A stretch of DNA of 64,000 nt, taken from positions 20,997,001 to 21,061,000 of the forward strand of contig JAWZYU010000007.1 in NCBI GenBank assembly GCA_038380435.1. The letters run 5' to 3'. Positions 33,886-45,768 of this stretch are shown one piece after another. The translations under genes were made by a program, and so were the position numbers. This DNA is from Ryuthela nishihirai. Its lineage: Eukaryota > Arthropoda > Arachnida > Araneae > Heptathelidae. Below the pieces are notes generated by a model. The model worked only from the letters and a program-made list of their open reading frames with translations, ran no database searches and was not told where the DNA came from. How positions within the stretch are numbered: the stretch's first letter is position 1; each line of letters starts with the position of its first letter.

Positions 33886-35571
33886 CTAGCCCATTGGTGT
33901 CCCCTATCTCATTTTGTCAGCCGTTCTAGCCCATTGGTGTCTCCTATCTCATTTTGTCAGCCGTTCTAGCCCATTGGTGTCTCCTATCTCATTTTGTCAG
34001 ACGTTCTAGCCCATTGGTGTCTCCTACCTCATTTTGTCAGACGTTCTAGCCCATTGGTGTCTCCTACCTCATTTTGTCAGCCGCTCTAGCCCACTGGTGT
34101 CTCCTATCTCATTTTGTCAGCCGTTCTAGCCCATTGCTGTCTCCTATCTAATTTTGTCAGCCGTTCTAGCCCATTGGTGTCTCCTATCTCATTTTGTCAG
34201 CCGTTCTAGCCCATTGGTGTCTCCTATCTTATTTTGTCAACCGTTCCAGCCCATTGGTGTCTCCTATCTCATTTTGTCAGCCGTTCCAGCCCATTGGTGT
34301 CTCCTATCTCATTTTGTCAGCCGTTCTAGCCCATTGGTGTCTCCTATCGCATTTTGTCAGCCGTTCTAGCCCATTGGTTCTGGCCCATTGGTGTCTCCTA
34401 TATCATTTTGTCAATCGTTCTAGCCCATTGGTGTCTCCTATCTCATTTTGTCAGCCGTTCTAGCCCATTGGTGTCTCCTATCTCATTTTGTCAGCTGTTC
34501 TAACCCATTGATTCTAGCCCATTCTAGCCCATTGGTGTCTCCTATCTCATTTTGTCAGCCGTTCTAGCCCATTAGTGTCTCCTATCTCATTTTGTTAGCC
34601 GTTCTAACCCATTGGTGTCTCCTATCTCATTTTGTCAACCGTTTTAGCCCATTGGTGTCTCCTATCTCATTTTTTCAGCCATCCTAGCCCATTGGTTCTA
34701 GCCCATTGGTGTCTCCTATATCATTTTGTCAACCGTTCTAGCCCATTGGTGTCTCCTATCTCATTTTGTCAGCCGTTCTAGCCCATTGGTGTCTCCTATC
34801 TCATTTCGTCAGCCGTTCTAGCCCATTGATGTCTCCTATCTCATTTTGTCAGCTGTTCTAGCCCATTGATGTCTCCTATCTCATTTTGTCAGCTGTTCTA
34901 ACCCATTGATTCTAGCCCATTCTAGCCCATTGGTGTCTCCTATCTCATTTTGTCAGCCGTTCTAGCCCATTAGTGTCTCCTATCTCATTTTGTTAGCCGT
35001 TCTAAGCCATTGGTGTCTCCTATCTCATTTTGTCAACCGTTTTAGCCCATTGGTGTCTCCTATCTCATTTTGTCAGCCATCCTAGCCCATTGGTTCTAGC
35101 CCATTGGTGTCTCCTATCTCATTTTGTCAGCCGTTCTAGCCCATTGGTGTCTCCTATTTCATTTTGTCAGCCGTTCTAGCCCATTCTAGCCCATTGGTGT
35201 CTCCTATCTCATTTTGTCAGCCGTTCTAGCCCATTAGTGTCTCCTATCTCATTTTGTTAGCCGTTCTAACCCATTGGTGTCTCCTATCTCATTTTGTCAA
35301 TCGTTCTAGCCCATTGGTTCTAGCCCATTCTAGCCCATTGGTATCTCCTATCTCATTTTGTCAACCGTTTTAGCCCATTGGTGTCTCCTATCTCACTTTG
35401 TCAGCAGTTCTAGCCCATTGGTTCTAGCCCATTGTTGTCTCGTATCTCATTTTGTCAGCCGTTCTAGCCCATTGGTTCTAATCTATTGGTGTCTCCTATC
35501 TCATTTTGTCAGCCGTTCTAGCCCATTGGTTCTAGCCCATTCTAACCCATTGGTGTCTCCTATCTCATCGA
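33886..35571. repeat. 40-bp minisatellite, ~42 units, SINE-derived
   Basis: Unit gttctagcccattggtgtct, cctatctcattttgtcagcc with low divergence. The first half matches antisense SINE-A (tccaagcccatcggtgtccc, ctactgacc), and the array begins directly downstream of SINE-A copies. Some units are shortened to ttctagcccattgg or ttctagcccattc. A higher-order pattern recurs about every 398 bp (the gttctaacccattgattcta variant at 34497 and 34895). All three plus frames stay open over long stretches because the unit lacks stops; no protein is implied. Confidence 0.93.
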
Positions 35572-36019
35572 AAACAGAACGGGACTTAGAAGAGAAAATT
35601 CTGAACACACATTTGGCGTTCAGAATTTTTGGCGTCTCGAAACCGGGAACTGCAGATTGAGAGTCTGGAGGATTGTGAACTAGTCCCCACATCCTGTAAT
35701 TTTGAATCTGGTGTAATGATTCTTTCCGTTTTCGTCCATTTTAAAGAAAATTATTCCAAGATAAACCTAACAACAGTATCTGCTCTTAAATGTTCCAGCT
35801 GCAATAACATTCTGAAAATTAAACGAATATTGTTGAAATTTACTTTCAACCTTTTTTTAAGTATCTTTTATTGCTTTTGCTTTTCAATATTTTTAACCTC
35901 AATATATTCTTTTAAAAATTATGCGTATGATCAGAGCCTCATATTGGGGGGAAGGATGTAAGGGTTCCATACCCTTCATTTCAAAGTGCTTCTGAAGGTA
36001 TTAGTCAAAACAATTATTA
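35572..36019. other. Spacer with SINE-head trace
   Basis: gtctcgaaaccgggaactgc, agattgagagtctgg (35633-35667) resembles an antisense SINE-A head remnant. A short inverted pair (aaaattctgaac / gttcagaatttt) lies at 35594-35631. Otherwise A/T-rich. Confidence 0.4.
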
Positions 36020-36180
36020 AACTAATTTATATTTTCAAGATTTCTTTTAAAGACCTGTAAAACGGAGGTTGAATTATTATAATACATTGAAAATCTCCCC
36101 CCCACTTCACAGTTTTCTGGCTCAATCAATTGTGTTTCTTTTCCATTCCCTCGATTTTTTTATAGATCCGGGCCTGCATA
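36020..36180. repeat. Unnamed dispersed repeat R1, copy 1
   Basis: Shares with 53845-53975 and 54470-54600 the ordered words taaagacctgtaaaacggag, attataatacattgaaaatc and cttcacagttttctgg or a pyrimidine tract. Ends are undefined. Confidence 0.55.
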
Positions 36181-37529
36181 TGATGCAGCCATTATTTATT
36201 TATTAAATCATATACGTAAATAAAAATTTAAATTGTGATTTTTTAAATTTAAAATTGAAGGATTCAGTATTTAATGGAAATTAATTACTTACTCCATTTA
36301 AATGGTCATAAAACTTATTTTTTATCAATGAATATCATTAAGGTGTTACTTTATTTTACTTTATGATATCATAATAATTTATGGAATGAAAGCGCTAAAA
36401 TTTTCGCTTTTCCCATCTGTCCATCTAGAGACATTATGCTTTTTTATTTTAGAGATAAAAAATTATTTTTGATTAGCTAAATATTAATGAAATATTACGA
36501 TTAGCATTTTCTGAATCCCAAAGTAACTTTAACAGCGTCCTCAAATTATAGAAAAAATTTGAATAGGGCAAATATTTTAAAAAATGTTTTAAATGATCTA
36601 TTTTAGTTAGAAATCAGAATTTTTCGTGTTGGTGTTCCATGTTCAAATGGTTTATATTGGCGACAGTGATTTTTTCATTTACCCCCAGGTGATTGGGTGG
36701 TAAAAAGCAATTATTTGTTTAAGAGATAAGTGAAACATTTTTTGTGTGTGCATTTCATATGCAGCAATAAAATACAATTTGCATTGCATTTTGCTAATTA
36801 TCTACTAGTCGAATTTTCACTGCTAGAATGCTTTAAATGTTGAAAACAAAATTCATTTTCTTTATAAATTAGCATCCCATATTCTCAAGAGACTATGCTA
36901 TTTTTCTAGTTCTTAATACTGCGATTGCTTTGTTTAAGTATACTTCAAATATCTTCAAAACTTTTTAATGGAAGTCACATGCAAAGGCATTAAGCAAAAA
37001 ATTTAAAGCATTTATAGACCCCATTACGTATCGAAATATATGCCATAAATGTCGTGATTTTGCTGTATTATGTATTCTAGCATAGAATATTTTATGAGTA
37101 CTTTAAAGCGATACGTAAGAAATTGAAAAAAAAATGTTTTTCATATTTGCATATTCTTCAGATCGGTCTTTATTTTTTTCTTACATCTTTACCTTTTTCT
37201 TTACTTGATTTCTTAAATACCAATCGCTTATGTAAGACAATTTTATTTTTATAGAATTTTATTATTTCTCTTTATTGCATTCTATTTACATTTCGCATTC
37301 AATATTACCTTACGATTCAAGATTTGGACTAATGTTTGTTTTATCATTTCCTTTTAAAACATTATGAAGCATTATTTTGTACTTTGCCCCTAAAAATATT
37401 TATATTTTTGATTTTGTAACAGTATAAAGATCGAAAAATAATCCACGTAGAGTTTAAAAATAAGTGTTAAATGATATTTCAATATAATAAACTTCTAAAT
37501 ATATATTTACTTCAGTAGTCTATCAACAC
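36181..37529. other. AT-rich spacer
   Basis: About 1.3 kb of strongly A/T-rich DNA with no recognised feature. Confidence 0.5.
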
Positions 37530-37642
37530 GTCTTTCCAATCCAGGTTTTAGTCTTTCTGATACTGTATCTTACAACATCTAAGCCAGTCTTTCTGATACT
37601 CTATCTTACAACATCTAAGTCAGTCTTTCTGATACCTTATAC

Positions 37643-38119
37643 CAGCGCTGTCCAACTAGCGGCCCGCACAAGGATTTTTGTGGCCCGCGAACAAAATCAA
37701 GTTTTTACTTGAAATTTTAAATAAATATCTATAATACACCTTATAATTTTTTGTCAACTTATATTATTTTACTTGATATGCAATCTTTAACTTACTCATT
37801 ATATTTGCAATTATTATTGCATTATTTCAACTTATTCACTCTATTCTTATTGCCCAACAACTACGGCCACAATGCTCCCATTAAATTTATTAAATATTTG
37901 ATAAGGTTTGGAAAATTTATATTGGTTTATTATTACTTATTACTTTTCGTATAAATAAAATAATTGTTTCAGGTGACATGAACTGACTTTTCAATTACCT
38001 ATCCTGTCCTGTTCTTTTTTTTTGGCCCGCGAAATATTGGCGAATGAAAAAAAAATGGCCACCGAAATATTGGCGAAAGAGAAAATGGCCCGCGGTCTTA
38101 GAGAAGTTGGACAGCACTG
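37643..38119. mobile_element. hAT-type non-autonomous element
   Basis: TIRs cagcgctgtccaac and gttggacagcactg, with a perfect 8-bp duplication CCTTATAC on both sides (37635-37642, 38120-38127). Sub-terminal ggcccgcg repeats are typical of hAT elements. The interior is A/T-rich and lacks transposase. Confidence 0.93.
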
Positions 38120-38784
38120 CCTTATACCATCAAAGTCTATGGTATCTTCTATGGTCATCAAAGTCTATAGTATCTTCTCTTTTCGTAAGTCTATTTCCTG
38201 ATTTCTTATACCATTTTGTAATAATTTTAATAATCCAATTTTTTTGATATCATATGCCATCTAATATCAATTTTCATAAGTCTTTTTTCTTATATCATAT
38301 ACAATTTAAGTCATTTGTTCTGATATCATCTAATCCATTTTTATTACATCTCTGTAATCAATGTTTTTGTGTTACATACCTTATTTTGGCATCACATATC
38401 CTTAATCCATTTTATAATGTCTTATACCTTATAATCCAATTTATTGTTTCTTGTATGCAATTTTAATGCAGTTTTTGCTATTACAAATCCACTAGTCCAA
38501 TTTTTGGTTTCATATATCTACTAATCCAATGTTTTGGTATCATATATCACTAATTCAAGCATTGGTTCAATGTCCATTTACTACCAATTCATAATTTTTT
38601 TCGCATCACATATACTCTAGTCTATTTTTATTATTTGGTATATATTCTGACCTAATATTTATTATATGTACAATATAATCCAATTTTTTCTGCTTTCACC
38701 TACTCTGTAATCCCCCCTTCTTTTTATATCAGACGAACCCGCGTATTTGTTTTTCGTACCCATACTCCCTAATACGAATTCCAC

Positions 38785-39096
38785 CTGTGACAGCGTCGAG
38801 ATTTTATCTCCGCTAAATCCCTCACCGTGTCCTCTTTCTGGGAGGTTCAACGATGAATTTGGAAAGGCAGCCGTCCATCGGATGGGACGTTAAGGTGTGA
38901 ACTTTGTGTAGAAGAGTCAAACCCTGTGCATGTTAGAAACACGCTGGAGGGACTTGACAGGAGGTTACCTTCTATCTCCTGACAACTAACTAGTGGACCC
39001 CTTCATCCAACCGCTGTGAGCCATTGGAGTCTTTGTGACCTAGCCATTTAGCTTATTGCATTAAAAAAAGGTCGCTCAGAGGTAAAACAATACTAC
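38785..39096 (+). mobile_element. SINE-A, old, head lost
   Basis: Forward, diverged copy starting at acagcgtcgagattttatct and ending gctcagaggtaaaacaata. It keeps ggatgggacgttaag. It sits inside the ~28-bp array. Confidence 0.82.
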
Positions 39097-39402
39097 CCCA
39101 CTCCCTAATCCAGTTGTTTTTGCATTAGATTTTTCCCTAATCCATTTTTATTGTTATATACTCTCTAGTTGATTTTTGGTCCTATATACATTCAAGTGTT
39201 TGGTTTCAAATATCTTATAACCTTTCAGCCTTTTCTATTGTATCACATACTCTCTAATCCATATTTTGGATATCATATACTGAAAATCCAGTTTCTTTGA
39301 TATTATATACCCTCTAATCCAGTTTCTTTGATATTATATACCCTCTAATCCAGTTCTTATGACACTGTAACTTCTTCATCGGACAATTTTTCGCACTGTC
39401 TC

Positions 39403-39778
39403 GGTTTTTTTGTTTTATCTCTGAGCGGGACTTTTTTTTGCCCTCAATAGCCTAAAAGCAAAGTCACAAGGACTCCAAAGACTCCGAAAAGGTTAGAGAA
39501 GGACCCACTGGACAATTGTTAGAACAGATGGATGTCTTCTGTCGAGGCCATCCAGCGTGTTCGTTAATGTGTGCAAGGTATGGCTCTCCTGAACATGGAC
39601 CCATGGCGTAACGTCCCATCCAAAGAACAGCAGCCTTTCCAAGCTCATTGGTGTCCCCCTACTGACCGAGGTCAGGATGGTGGCTTTGCGGACATTAATC
39701 TCAACACTGGCCCAAGTGGGACTCAAACCTATGAGCTGTAGATTTACGAGCCTGGTGCATTACCGACTGAGTCAATCC
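39403..39778 (-). mobile_element. SINE-A, full length, old
   Basis: Antisense copy from ttttgttttatctctgagcg to gcattaccgactgagtcaat. Confidence 0.85.
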
Positions 39779-40073
39779 ACCAGGTCACAAGGAACCCAAA
39801 GACTAAGAGAAGATTGGTGTAGGGGACCCACTGGACAACTGTTAGGAGATAGATGTATGTTTCCCATACAAGCCATATGGCTCTCCTGCACACGGCACTA
39901 CCGTTTAACGTTCTAACCGACCTTTCCAAGGCGGTTCCTGTTTTCTGACCAATGGCAGGGTTAGGGTTTAGCTGAAATAAATATCAAAGCTAGCACAGCT
40001 AAGACCCAAACGAACCTGCAGATTACGAGCCTGGTTCGCTACCTACTGAGCGAACCCCCGCCCGCACTGTCCC
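39779..40073 (-). mobile_element. Second SINE-A in direct tandem
   Basis: A further antisense copy abuts the previous one with its tail missing: it starts at caggtcacaaggaacccaaa and runs to the head (gcagattacgagcctggttc, gctacctactgagc). An internal segment around the acgtgcacag motif is also missing. Confidence 0.82.
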
Positions 40074-40675
40074 GGTAGCAGAATGCTCAGGGAGCTTGGT
40101 TACTGAACAAAAGGGAAAGGGTCCTATGATTGTGAGAGAACAACCGATGTTTGAGACTTTGTTAGAGTCATTCTTGGTAGGTGAAATGCAAACTCCTCAT
40201 TAATAGCGAACATGCTACAATCAGCACCGATAGCATTCCCTGCTCCCAGGACAACCTCATTCTTGCAGACATCAGATACACAATGCTATGCAAGAATGAC
40301 CATCGATTAGGAAATAGGAAATTCACAGACGAAGTTTTCTTGCAAGATTCAAGTCTCACCCCAGACTGACGCTTTAGGTTCTGCACCATTATGATCTATT
40401 TATGATAGTTGTCTGATATTTTGCTATTATGGTGTGATGGTCAATAGGCTTACGTTGAAAGCAAAGATTTCACCCCTCATCCCATGGGGAAAGTATATGT
40501 AATGTTTCAAAGAGATATATGAAAATACTTTTTGCATTGTAGAAGCATTAATGAAACATTATTCTTTGCATTTACTGAATAATTCATTAGTTCGACTTTC
40601 CACTGTTACAGTAAAAAAGAGTCGAAAAATGAAACGCTTCATTCTTTTTTTAAAGCAAGGATTAGTTAATCAAAC
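40074..40675. other. Spacer
   Basis: Opposing short frames (40168-40389 minus, 40181-40369 plus) have no recognised domain. Nothing else is seen. Confidence 0.4.
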
Positions 40676-40845
40676 CATCCCGTGGCAGAGTGGTTAGCGT
40701 TCTTGGCTCTATAAACCGACCTGAGTTCGAGTCCCGGGTAAGACATAGATACTTGTGTTGTCTTTCTGCTGAGGTCTTACAGATCTTCTTGATGACGAAT
40801 TAAAATGACTGGCTTAGGCAACAAGCAGCTGCTTTAAGGGGTGTT
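40676..40845 (+). mobile_element. SINE-B with tRNA-like head
   Basis: The head has an A-box-like gtggcagagtggttagc and a B-box-like gagttcgagtccc. The body then reads acttgtgttgtctttctgct, gaggtctt and ends caagcagctgctttaag. With 50433-50590 it defines this second tRNA-derived family. Head and body are diverged. Confidence 0.82.
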
Positions 40846-40987
40846 TATTTTTTTTAATTTCATATTCACCAGAGCTGATATCTTATTTTTCTTTTTTTTT
40901 CATAGTTTGAACGACTCTGGCACTAGAGGTCGAATCAGACAGACATATGTTCTAAAATATTAAAGTCACTATTGAGATGATTGTTAA

Positions 40988-41065
40988 GTAGCTGGTAGCT
41001 CAGTGGTCAGAGCACCTGGCATGTTATTAGGAGACAATGGGTTCGGTTCCATATGGCTAAAGACA
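40988..41065 (+). mobile_element. SINE-C tRNA-like head
   Basis: ctggtagctcagtggtcaga, gcacctggcatgttattagg and gggttcggttcc give A- and B-box-like motifs, followed by the family word ctaaagacaatttt. It is truncated after that. The copy at 62520 is fuller. It could alternatively be a decayed tRNA pseudogene. Confidence 0.65.
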
Positions 41066-41889
41066 ATTTTATTAGACATATGTCATTAAAAACCTTTTCG
41101 AATTAACAGCTCATTCCAAAGATAATCCGAATCAAAAAACTGCATCTCAAAATTTTTCCACGATGGCAGTACTTTTTTTAGTACTCCCGACAAGAAAGTA
41201 AAAACTTTCGACACAATCTAATGAATCAGTATCATTACCCCTATCCAAAAAAATTATATCGATTTTGCGACTAAACAGCATAATTTATTCTCTAAACGTC
41301 AGACACACGTAATGGCGGCATGTGTGTTATTAACTCTCTTCAACGTTCGAAACTGAACACAGTACATTCGGCATGATATGTCATCTCAATACGACCTTCA
41401 TTAACCAACCCAGAGTAATATACACCCGTTAAATAAACAGCTGCTATACTATGCTGCAGGCACAAAATCCATTTACACAAGCCTCTTATGCCCATTTTAT
41501 GATGACTTTCTGCAGCTATTTACGCAGCAGCACTAAATGAAAAAAAAAGACATACTTTGACTTAATGCGAATTTGATGGTCTATTGCATTAACATCATTA
41601 ATGAGAAAGGCGGGCATCAGATTTTCGTTGCTGTTCTTTTTTATTCACACCAATTTCTATTACTTTTTGTCATTTGTCTATATGTGAGTAAGGGCGAAGC
41701 AATGGTCTGTCTTTGTTAGGCGTGATTTCTTATTCCTGAATGAGGAGGTTTTTTAGTATTCTTTTATTTCAAAAGTTGCTAAAATTCATTTCGTGTTGTG
41801 TAATATTATTCAAATATGCTTCAATGTTAAAGTGTAGGCAATTTTCTTTACTAGAATTGAAAACTGATTTTTGTCGGTGCCGTAAATGT
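41066..41889. other. AT-rich spacer
   Basis: Nothing recognised. Confidence 0.45.
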
Positions 41890-43250
41890 CTGTTGATGTC
41901 TATAATGTAAACACTGTGATCACATATCCATAATATAACAGCAAAATCTGATATTTATGATGTAAGCAGCATGATCTGATATTTATGTTGCAAATAGCAT
42001 GATCTGGTGTCCATTAATGTAAACAGCATGATCCGATGTTCGTGATTCAAACAGCATGATCTGATTAAAGTATTTAAACACCACTGTTTGATGTTCATGA
42101 TGTACACATTATGATCTGTTGTCACCTCTGTAAGCGCCATAACCTAATATGATGTAATCAGTATGATCTGTCTGTCTGATGTTAGCGATACAGCAAAATG
42201 AATAGCGATACAGCATAAAGCAAAATGTTATGTTTCCTGCATGTAAGCAGCATGTTCTGATGTGTGGCATGCAAACAACACGTTCTGGTGTCCATTATGT
42301 AAGCAGCACGCTCTGGTGTTTGTCATATAAGCAGCACGTTCTGATGTCTGTCATATAAGCAACTCGTTCTGATTTTCGTGATGTAAATGGCCCTTTCTAA
42401 TGTCCTTCATGTAAGCAGTACGTTTAGTGTCCTTCATGTAAGCAGCACGTTCTAGTGTCCTTCATGTAAGCAGCACGTTCTAGTGTCCTTCATGTAAGCA
42501 GCACGTTCTAGTATCCGTCATGAAAGCAACTCGTTCTAGTATCCATCATGTAAGCAACACGTTCTGATGTAAATGTCCTTCACGTAAATAGCACGTTCTG
42601 ATGTTCATCATGTAAACAGCAAATTCTGATGTTTGTCACGTAAGTAACATTTATTGTGTCCATCATGTAAGCAACACGTTATGATTCTAGGTAATGCAGA
42701 CAGCATGATCTGATACCCTCGATAGATGCAGCATGTTTGATGTTCCTGATGCAACAGCATTCAAACTCATGACAACGTGATCTGATGTCCTTCATGTAAA
42801 TGGGGGCGGGGGTGGCTCAGTCGGTAGCGCGCCAGGCTCGTAATCTGTAGTTCCCAGGTTCGAGTCCCAGCTGGGTCAGCGTTGAGATTTATCTCCGCAA
42901 AATTCCCCTCCCTGCCCACGGTCAGTAGGGGACACCGATGGGCTTGGAAAGGCCGCCGTCCGTCGGATGGGACGTTAAGCCGTGGCCCCGTGTGCGGGAG
43001 AGTCATACCCTGTGCACGTTAAAGAACACGCTGGATGGCCTTGACGGGAGGCTACCATCTGTCTCCCAACAGCTGTTCCAGTGAGTCCCCTCCCCCAACC
43101 TTCTCTGAGCCTTCGGGGTCCATGTGACCTGGCCATTTAGCCCATTGTGTGAAAAAAAGTGCCGCTCAGAGGTAAAACAACCCAACCCAACCTTCATGTA
43201 AACATTATATTCTGAAGTTCATGATGCAAAAGCATTATACGCAAATGCCA
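41890..43250. repeat. ~28-bp minisatellite split by SINE
   Basis: Units such as catgtaagcagcacgttcta, gtgtcctt, best conserved at 42410-42500 and diverging outwards. The array continues for a short distance beyond the SINE-A at 42801-43190. Confidence 0.88.
42801..43190 (+). mobile_element. SINE-A, young, inserted in minisatellite
   Basis: Full-length near-consensus copy with tail cccaacccaa. The 12-bp duplication CCTTCATGTAAA (42789-42800, 43191-43202) is itself part of the minisatellite unit. Confidence 0.94.
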
Positions 43251-44231
43251 CAAATTTATGTAATAATGCAGTTTTTTTCTTTTACTTTTTGCCTAAACAA
43301 TTACAATTTTCTCTGAATCATTCATAAATTTAATGATGCCTTAATGAAAGAATATTTGAATCACTTCCAAGTGTTTTATTGCGTATAAAGTTCAGTTGCT
43401 GTGCAAGTGAAGATTCAGATTGACAGAAAAAAATTATAATAAAACGAAAACAGTTAATGCCTCCATGAAAAAATATATATCGAAAGATCACAATAAAAGT
43501 AAGATATATATATCATTAAGACCAAGTCAAGTCTCTTATTTCATAAACGTCACTAACCTAATCTATAGACTGGAAGACAAAGACATTAAAAGAAGCTACA
43601 TGACAAAGAATTAAGCTCCTGGGACATCATAAAATATACAACAGAAAAAGGAGTTAAAAATGCATCCTAAATACGTAGCAGGTGATATCACAGAAGTTGA
43701 AATGAAAGAGTTTTGATTCGGAAGAATGATCCCGAAAGGTAATAATATTTTGATCGTAATGATACTCGGCATTACTTCCAAGCAGAAGCTGGTATTCTTT
43801 CGCCAGTGACAAATTATCTTAATCTCACATCGGAATTCAACTTCCGGAGAATAAATTTGCATCCTTTCTCCTCTACCGCGTCACAATAGTAAGAGAGCGG
43901 AAGGAGAGGGGGGGGGGAGCAGTTTCCATTCTTATTCCGAAGTGAAATATTACATCAGAAATGGATATATCGACTCGAGACGGTAAATTGCAAAAGAGAT
44001 CACAACGAAAACAAAAATACAAAAAAAGAATGGCATGGATGCAGAATAGAATATCAGAAGTTAGAAGGATAAAGGACGAAGAAAATAACTCCTTTATGTT
44101 TCTAAATAAAAGCAGATAATAGTTACCGTGAACAAAGAGCAAAAAAGATAACGAGAAATAGCTCTTTTAAAAAGCAAATAGAAGAATGTATACATAAAAA
44201 AGTAGAAAATAGTGGCAGCAGCAGCTGCAGT
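43251..44231. other. AT-rich spacer
   Basis: Several 60-90-codon frames lie on both strands, none with a recognised domain. A G-run lies at about 43910-43918 and a GCA-rich stretch at 44212-44230. Confidence 0.4.
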
Positions 44232-44478
44232 AGATTAACCTCCAAAAGCTTGCCATGATGCTATCGACACCAACATCATCTCTGAGATCTCCATGGCCAA
44301 GAAGAACGAGCAACCATTAATGCTTATTAAATGCAATAGAGTTCTGCCCACCGTGGAGCTCAGCACATCCAAGAAGTGGGTCAACAGCTCGCTAAATGAT
44401 CCATGGCCGCTAGGAAAAGACAGTTATCGATCTTCACCGAAAGCCCTGTTATATTTATCGCCTTCTGGAATATGAAGG
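44232..44478 (+). other. Coding-like stretch, candidate exon
   Basis: Open from after the stop near 44235 to 44475. The segment 44240-44400 uses many C/G-ending codons (for example in DTNIISEISMAKKNEQ), unlike the A/T-rich surroundings. A ctgcag-type acceptor sequence precedes it (44224-44229). I recognise no domain. It could be an exon, a processed fragment or chance. Confidence 0.22.
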
Positions 44479-44869
44479 AATGTTGTGTCTTTCGCGATTG
44501 GATATTCATTACATCGCTAATACTGCTCTTGATTGATCTCGTGATTCTTTCTTGTTTTTCTGCAGGAGATAATTTTTTCTTCCTATGCTCCTTTGTGTTG
44601 TTGTTTTTTTCTTTTGCATTTTTTTTTATCGCTCTATTAATGGTGGCTTTACGAGTTCATAGGTGAAACTTCATTGGAAAGCTTGGTCAATTATATTTCT
44701 TTAATAAGGTACCGGTGGTATTTAAAATTTATTTTATTCCGTAGAAAATGTAATTATTGTAATAGCATTTTAGGTCATTACATCCTAATTAAAAGTTGTT
44801 TATCGTAACATTGTATTTACAAAAATATGCTTTTTTTTTAGCTTGTTTGGCTGGCAATTAAAGATATAT
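44479..44869. other. AT-rich spacer
   Basis: T-rich tracts produce hydrophobic plus-strand frames. No gene is accepted. Confidence 0.4.
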
Positions 44870-45017
44870 AGCTTCGAGCCTCGGAAAAGGCATGGATACT
44901 TCTTTTGTGTTTTGTATCTCTACTGAGGTCTCGTCTTCCTCATTGATCTCCTCCAAGTCGCATTATATTAACAGGCTCCTGTCAGACCTCTGTGGCAAGC
45001 AGCTACTTGAAGGGTAG
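44870..45017 (+). mobile_element. SINE-B, head decayed
   Basis: Forward copy: ggcatggatacttcttttgt, ctactgaggtctcgtcttcc, cctgtcagacctctgtggca and agcagctacttgaagggtag. Only cttcgagcctcgg of the B-box region remains. Confidence 0.82.
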
Positions 45018-45109
45018 TTTATATTTTTGTCAGTAATTGATCAAAGAAAAAGTTTCATACTGAAACCATTGAGCATAATGATGTTCCAAGATTAAAAATA
45101 AAATTTAAT

Positions 45110-45275
45110 TACCTCTAGAAGCTGCTTGCCACAGAAGTTTCACAGGAGTCTGTCAGTTTAATAAGCCGTAGAGTAGGTCTGTGAGAAAGGTGAGACCTGA
45201 ACAGAAAGACAACACAAACAAACATCCATGCCGTCCATGCTCGAGAACATGCCCTTGTGACCAGTAGTCAAGCTC
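45110..45275 (-). mobile_element. SINE-B, inverted partner
   Basis: Antisense copy: agctgcttgccacagaagtt, aaaggtgagacctgaacaga, aacatccatgccg and a decayed head (ctcgagaacatgcccttgtg). It faces the copy at 44870-45017 with about 92 bp between them, forming a long imperfect inverted repeat. Confidence 0.82.
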
Positions 45276-45408
45276 ACTAAAAGTTACACGGATCTATCAT
45301 TTGTAGCAATTGCATTCATTATATGAAACTTTTTCTCGTGTTCAAAGAATCGCATATCGCATTTTACAACAGAAGTTCATATATCGCATTTTACAACAGA
45401 AATGAGAA

Positions 45409-45768
45409 GGGTGAAGATTGACTCATTCGGTAGCGCTCCAGGCTGGTAATCTGCAGTTTCCAGGTTCGAGTCGTACCTGTGCAACGTTGAGATTTATCTC
45501 AGCAAAACTCCTCGCCTGTTGTCGGTCAGTAAGGGACACCAATGGGCTTGAAAAAACTTCCGTCTCTCGGATGGGACGCTAAGTCGTGATCCGTGTGCCG
45601 AAGAGCCATACCCTGTGCACGTTAAGGAATGCGGTGGATGGTCTTGACAAGAGGTTATCATCTGTCTACTAACAGCTGTCCAGTGGTCTTCTTCCACCAA
45701 CTTTCTTTGAACCCTCGGGGTCCTTATGACTTGGTCATTTATCCCATTGTGTGAAAGAGGTAAAACTC
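45409..45768 (+). mobile_element. SINE-A, old
   Basis: Forward copy with head (gactcattcggtagcgctcc, ctggtaatctgcag, ggttcgagtcg) and a shortened tail (gtgtgaaagaggtaaaac). Confidence 0.86.

Larger units (their letters stand above)
37530..39370. repeat. Diverged ~28-bp array invaded by hAT and SINE
   Basis: Words such as ctaatccaatttttggtatc and atatacc recur at about 28-30 bp. The left end (37530-37642) has longer units (agtctttctgatactntatc, ttacaacatctaag). A hAT element (37643-38119) and a SINE-A (38785-39096) interrupt it. Confidence 0.75.

Noticed and set aside
34154..35660. Repetitive open frames in the 40-bp array
   Set aside because: The repeat unit lacks stop codons in the plus frames, so open frames are automatic. 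There is no start context or non-repeat domain.
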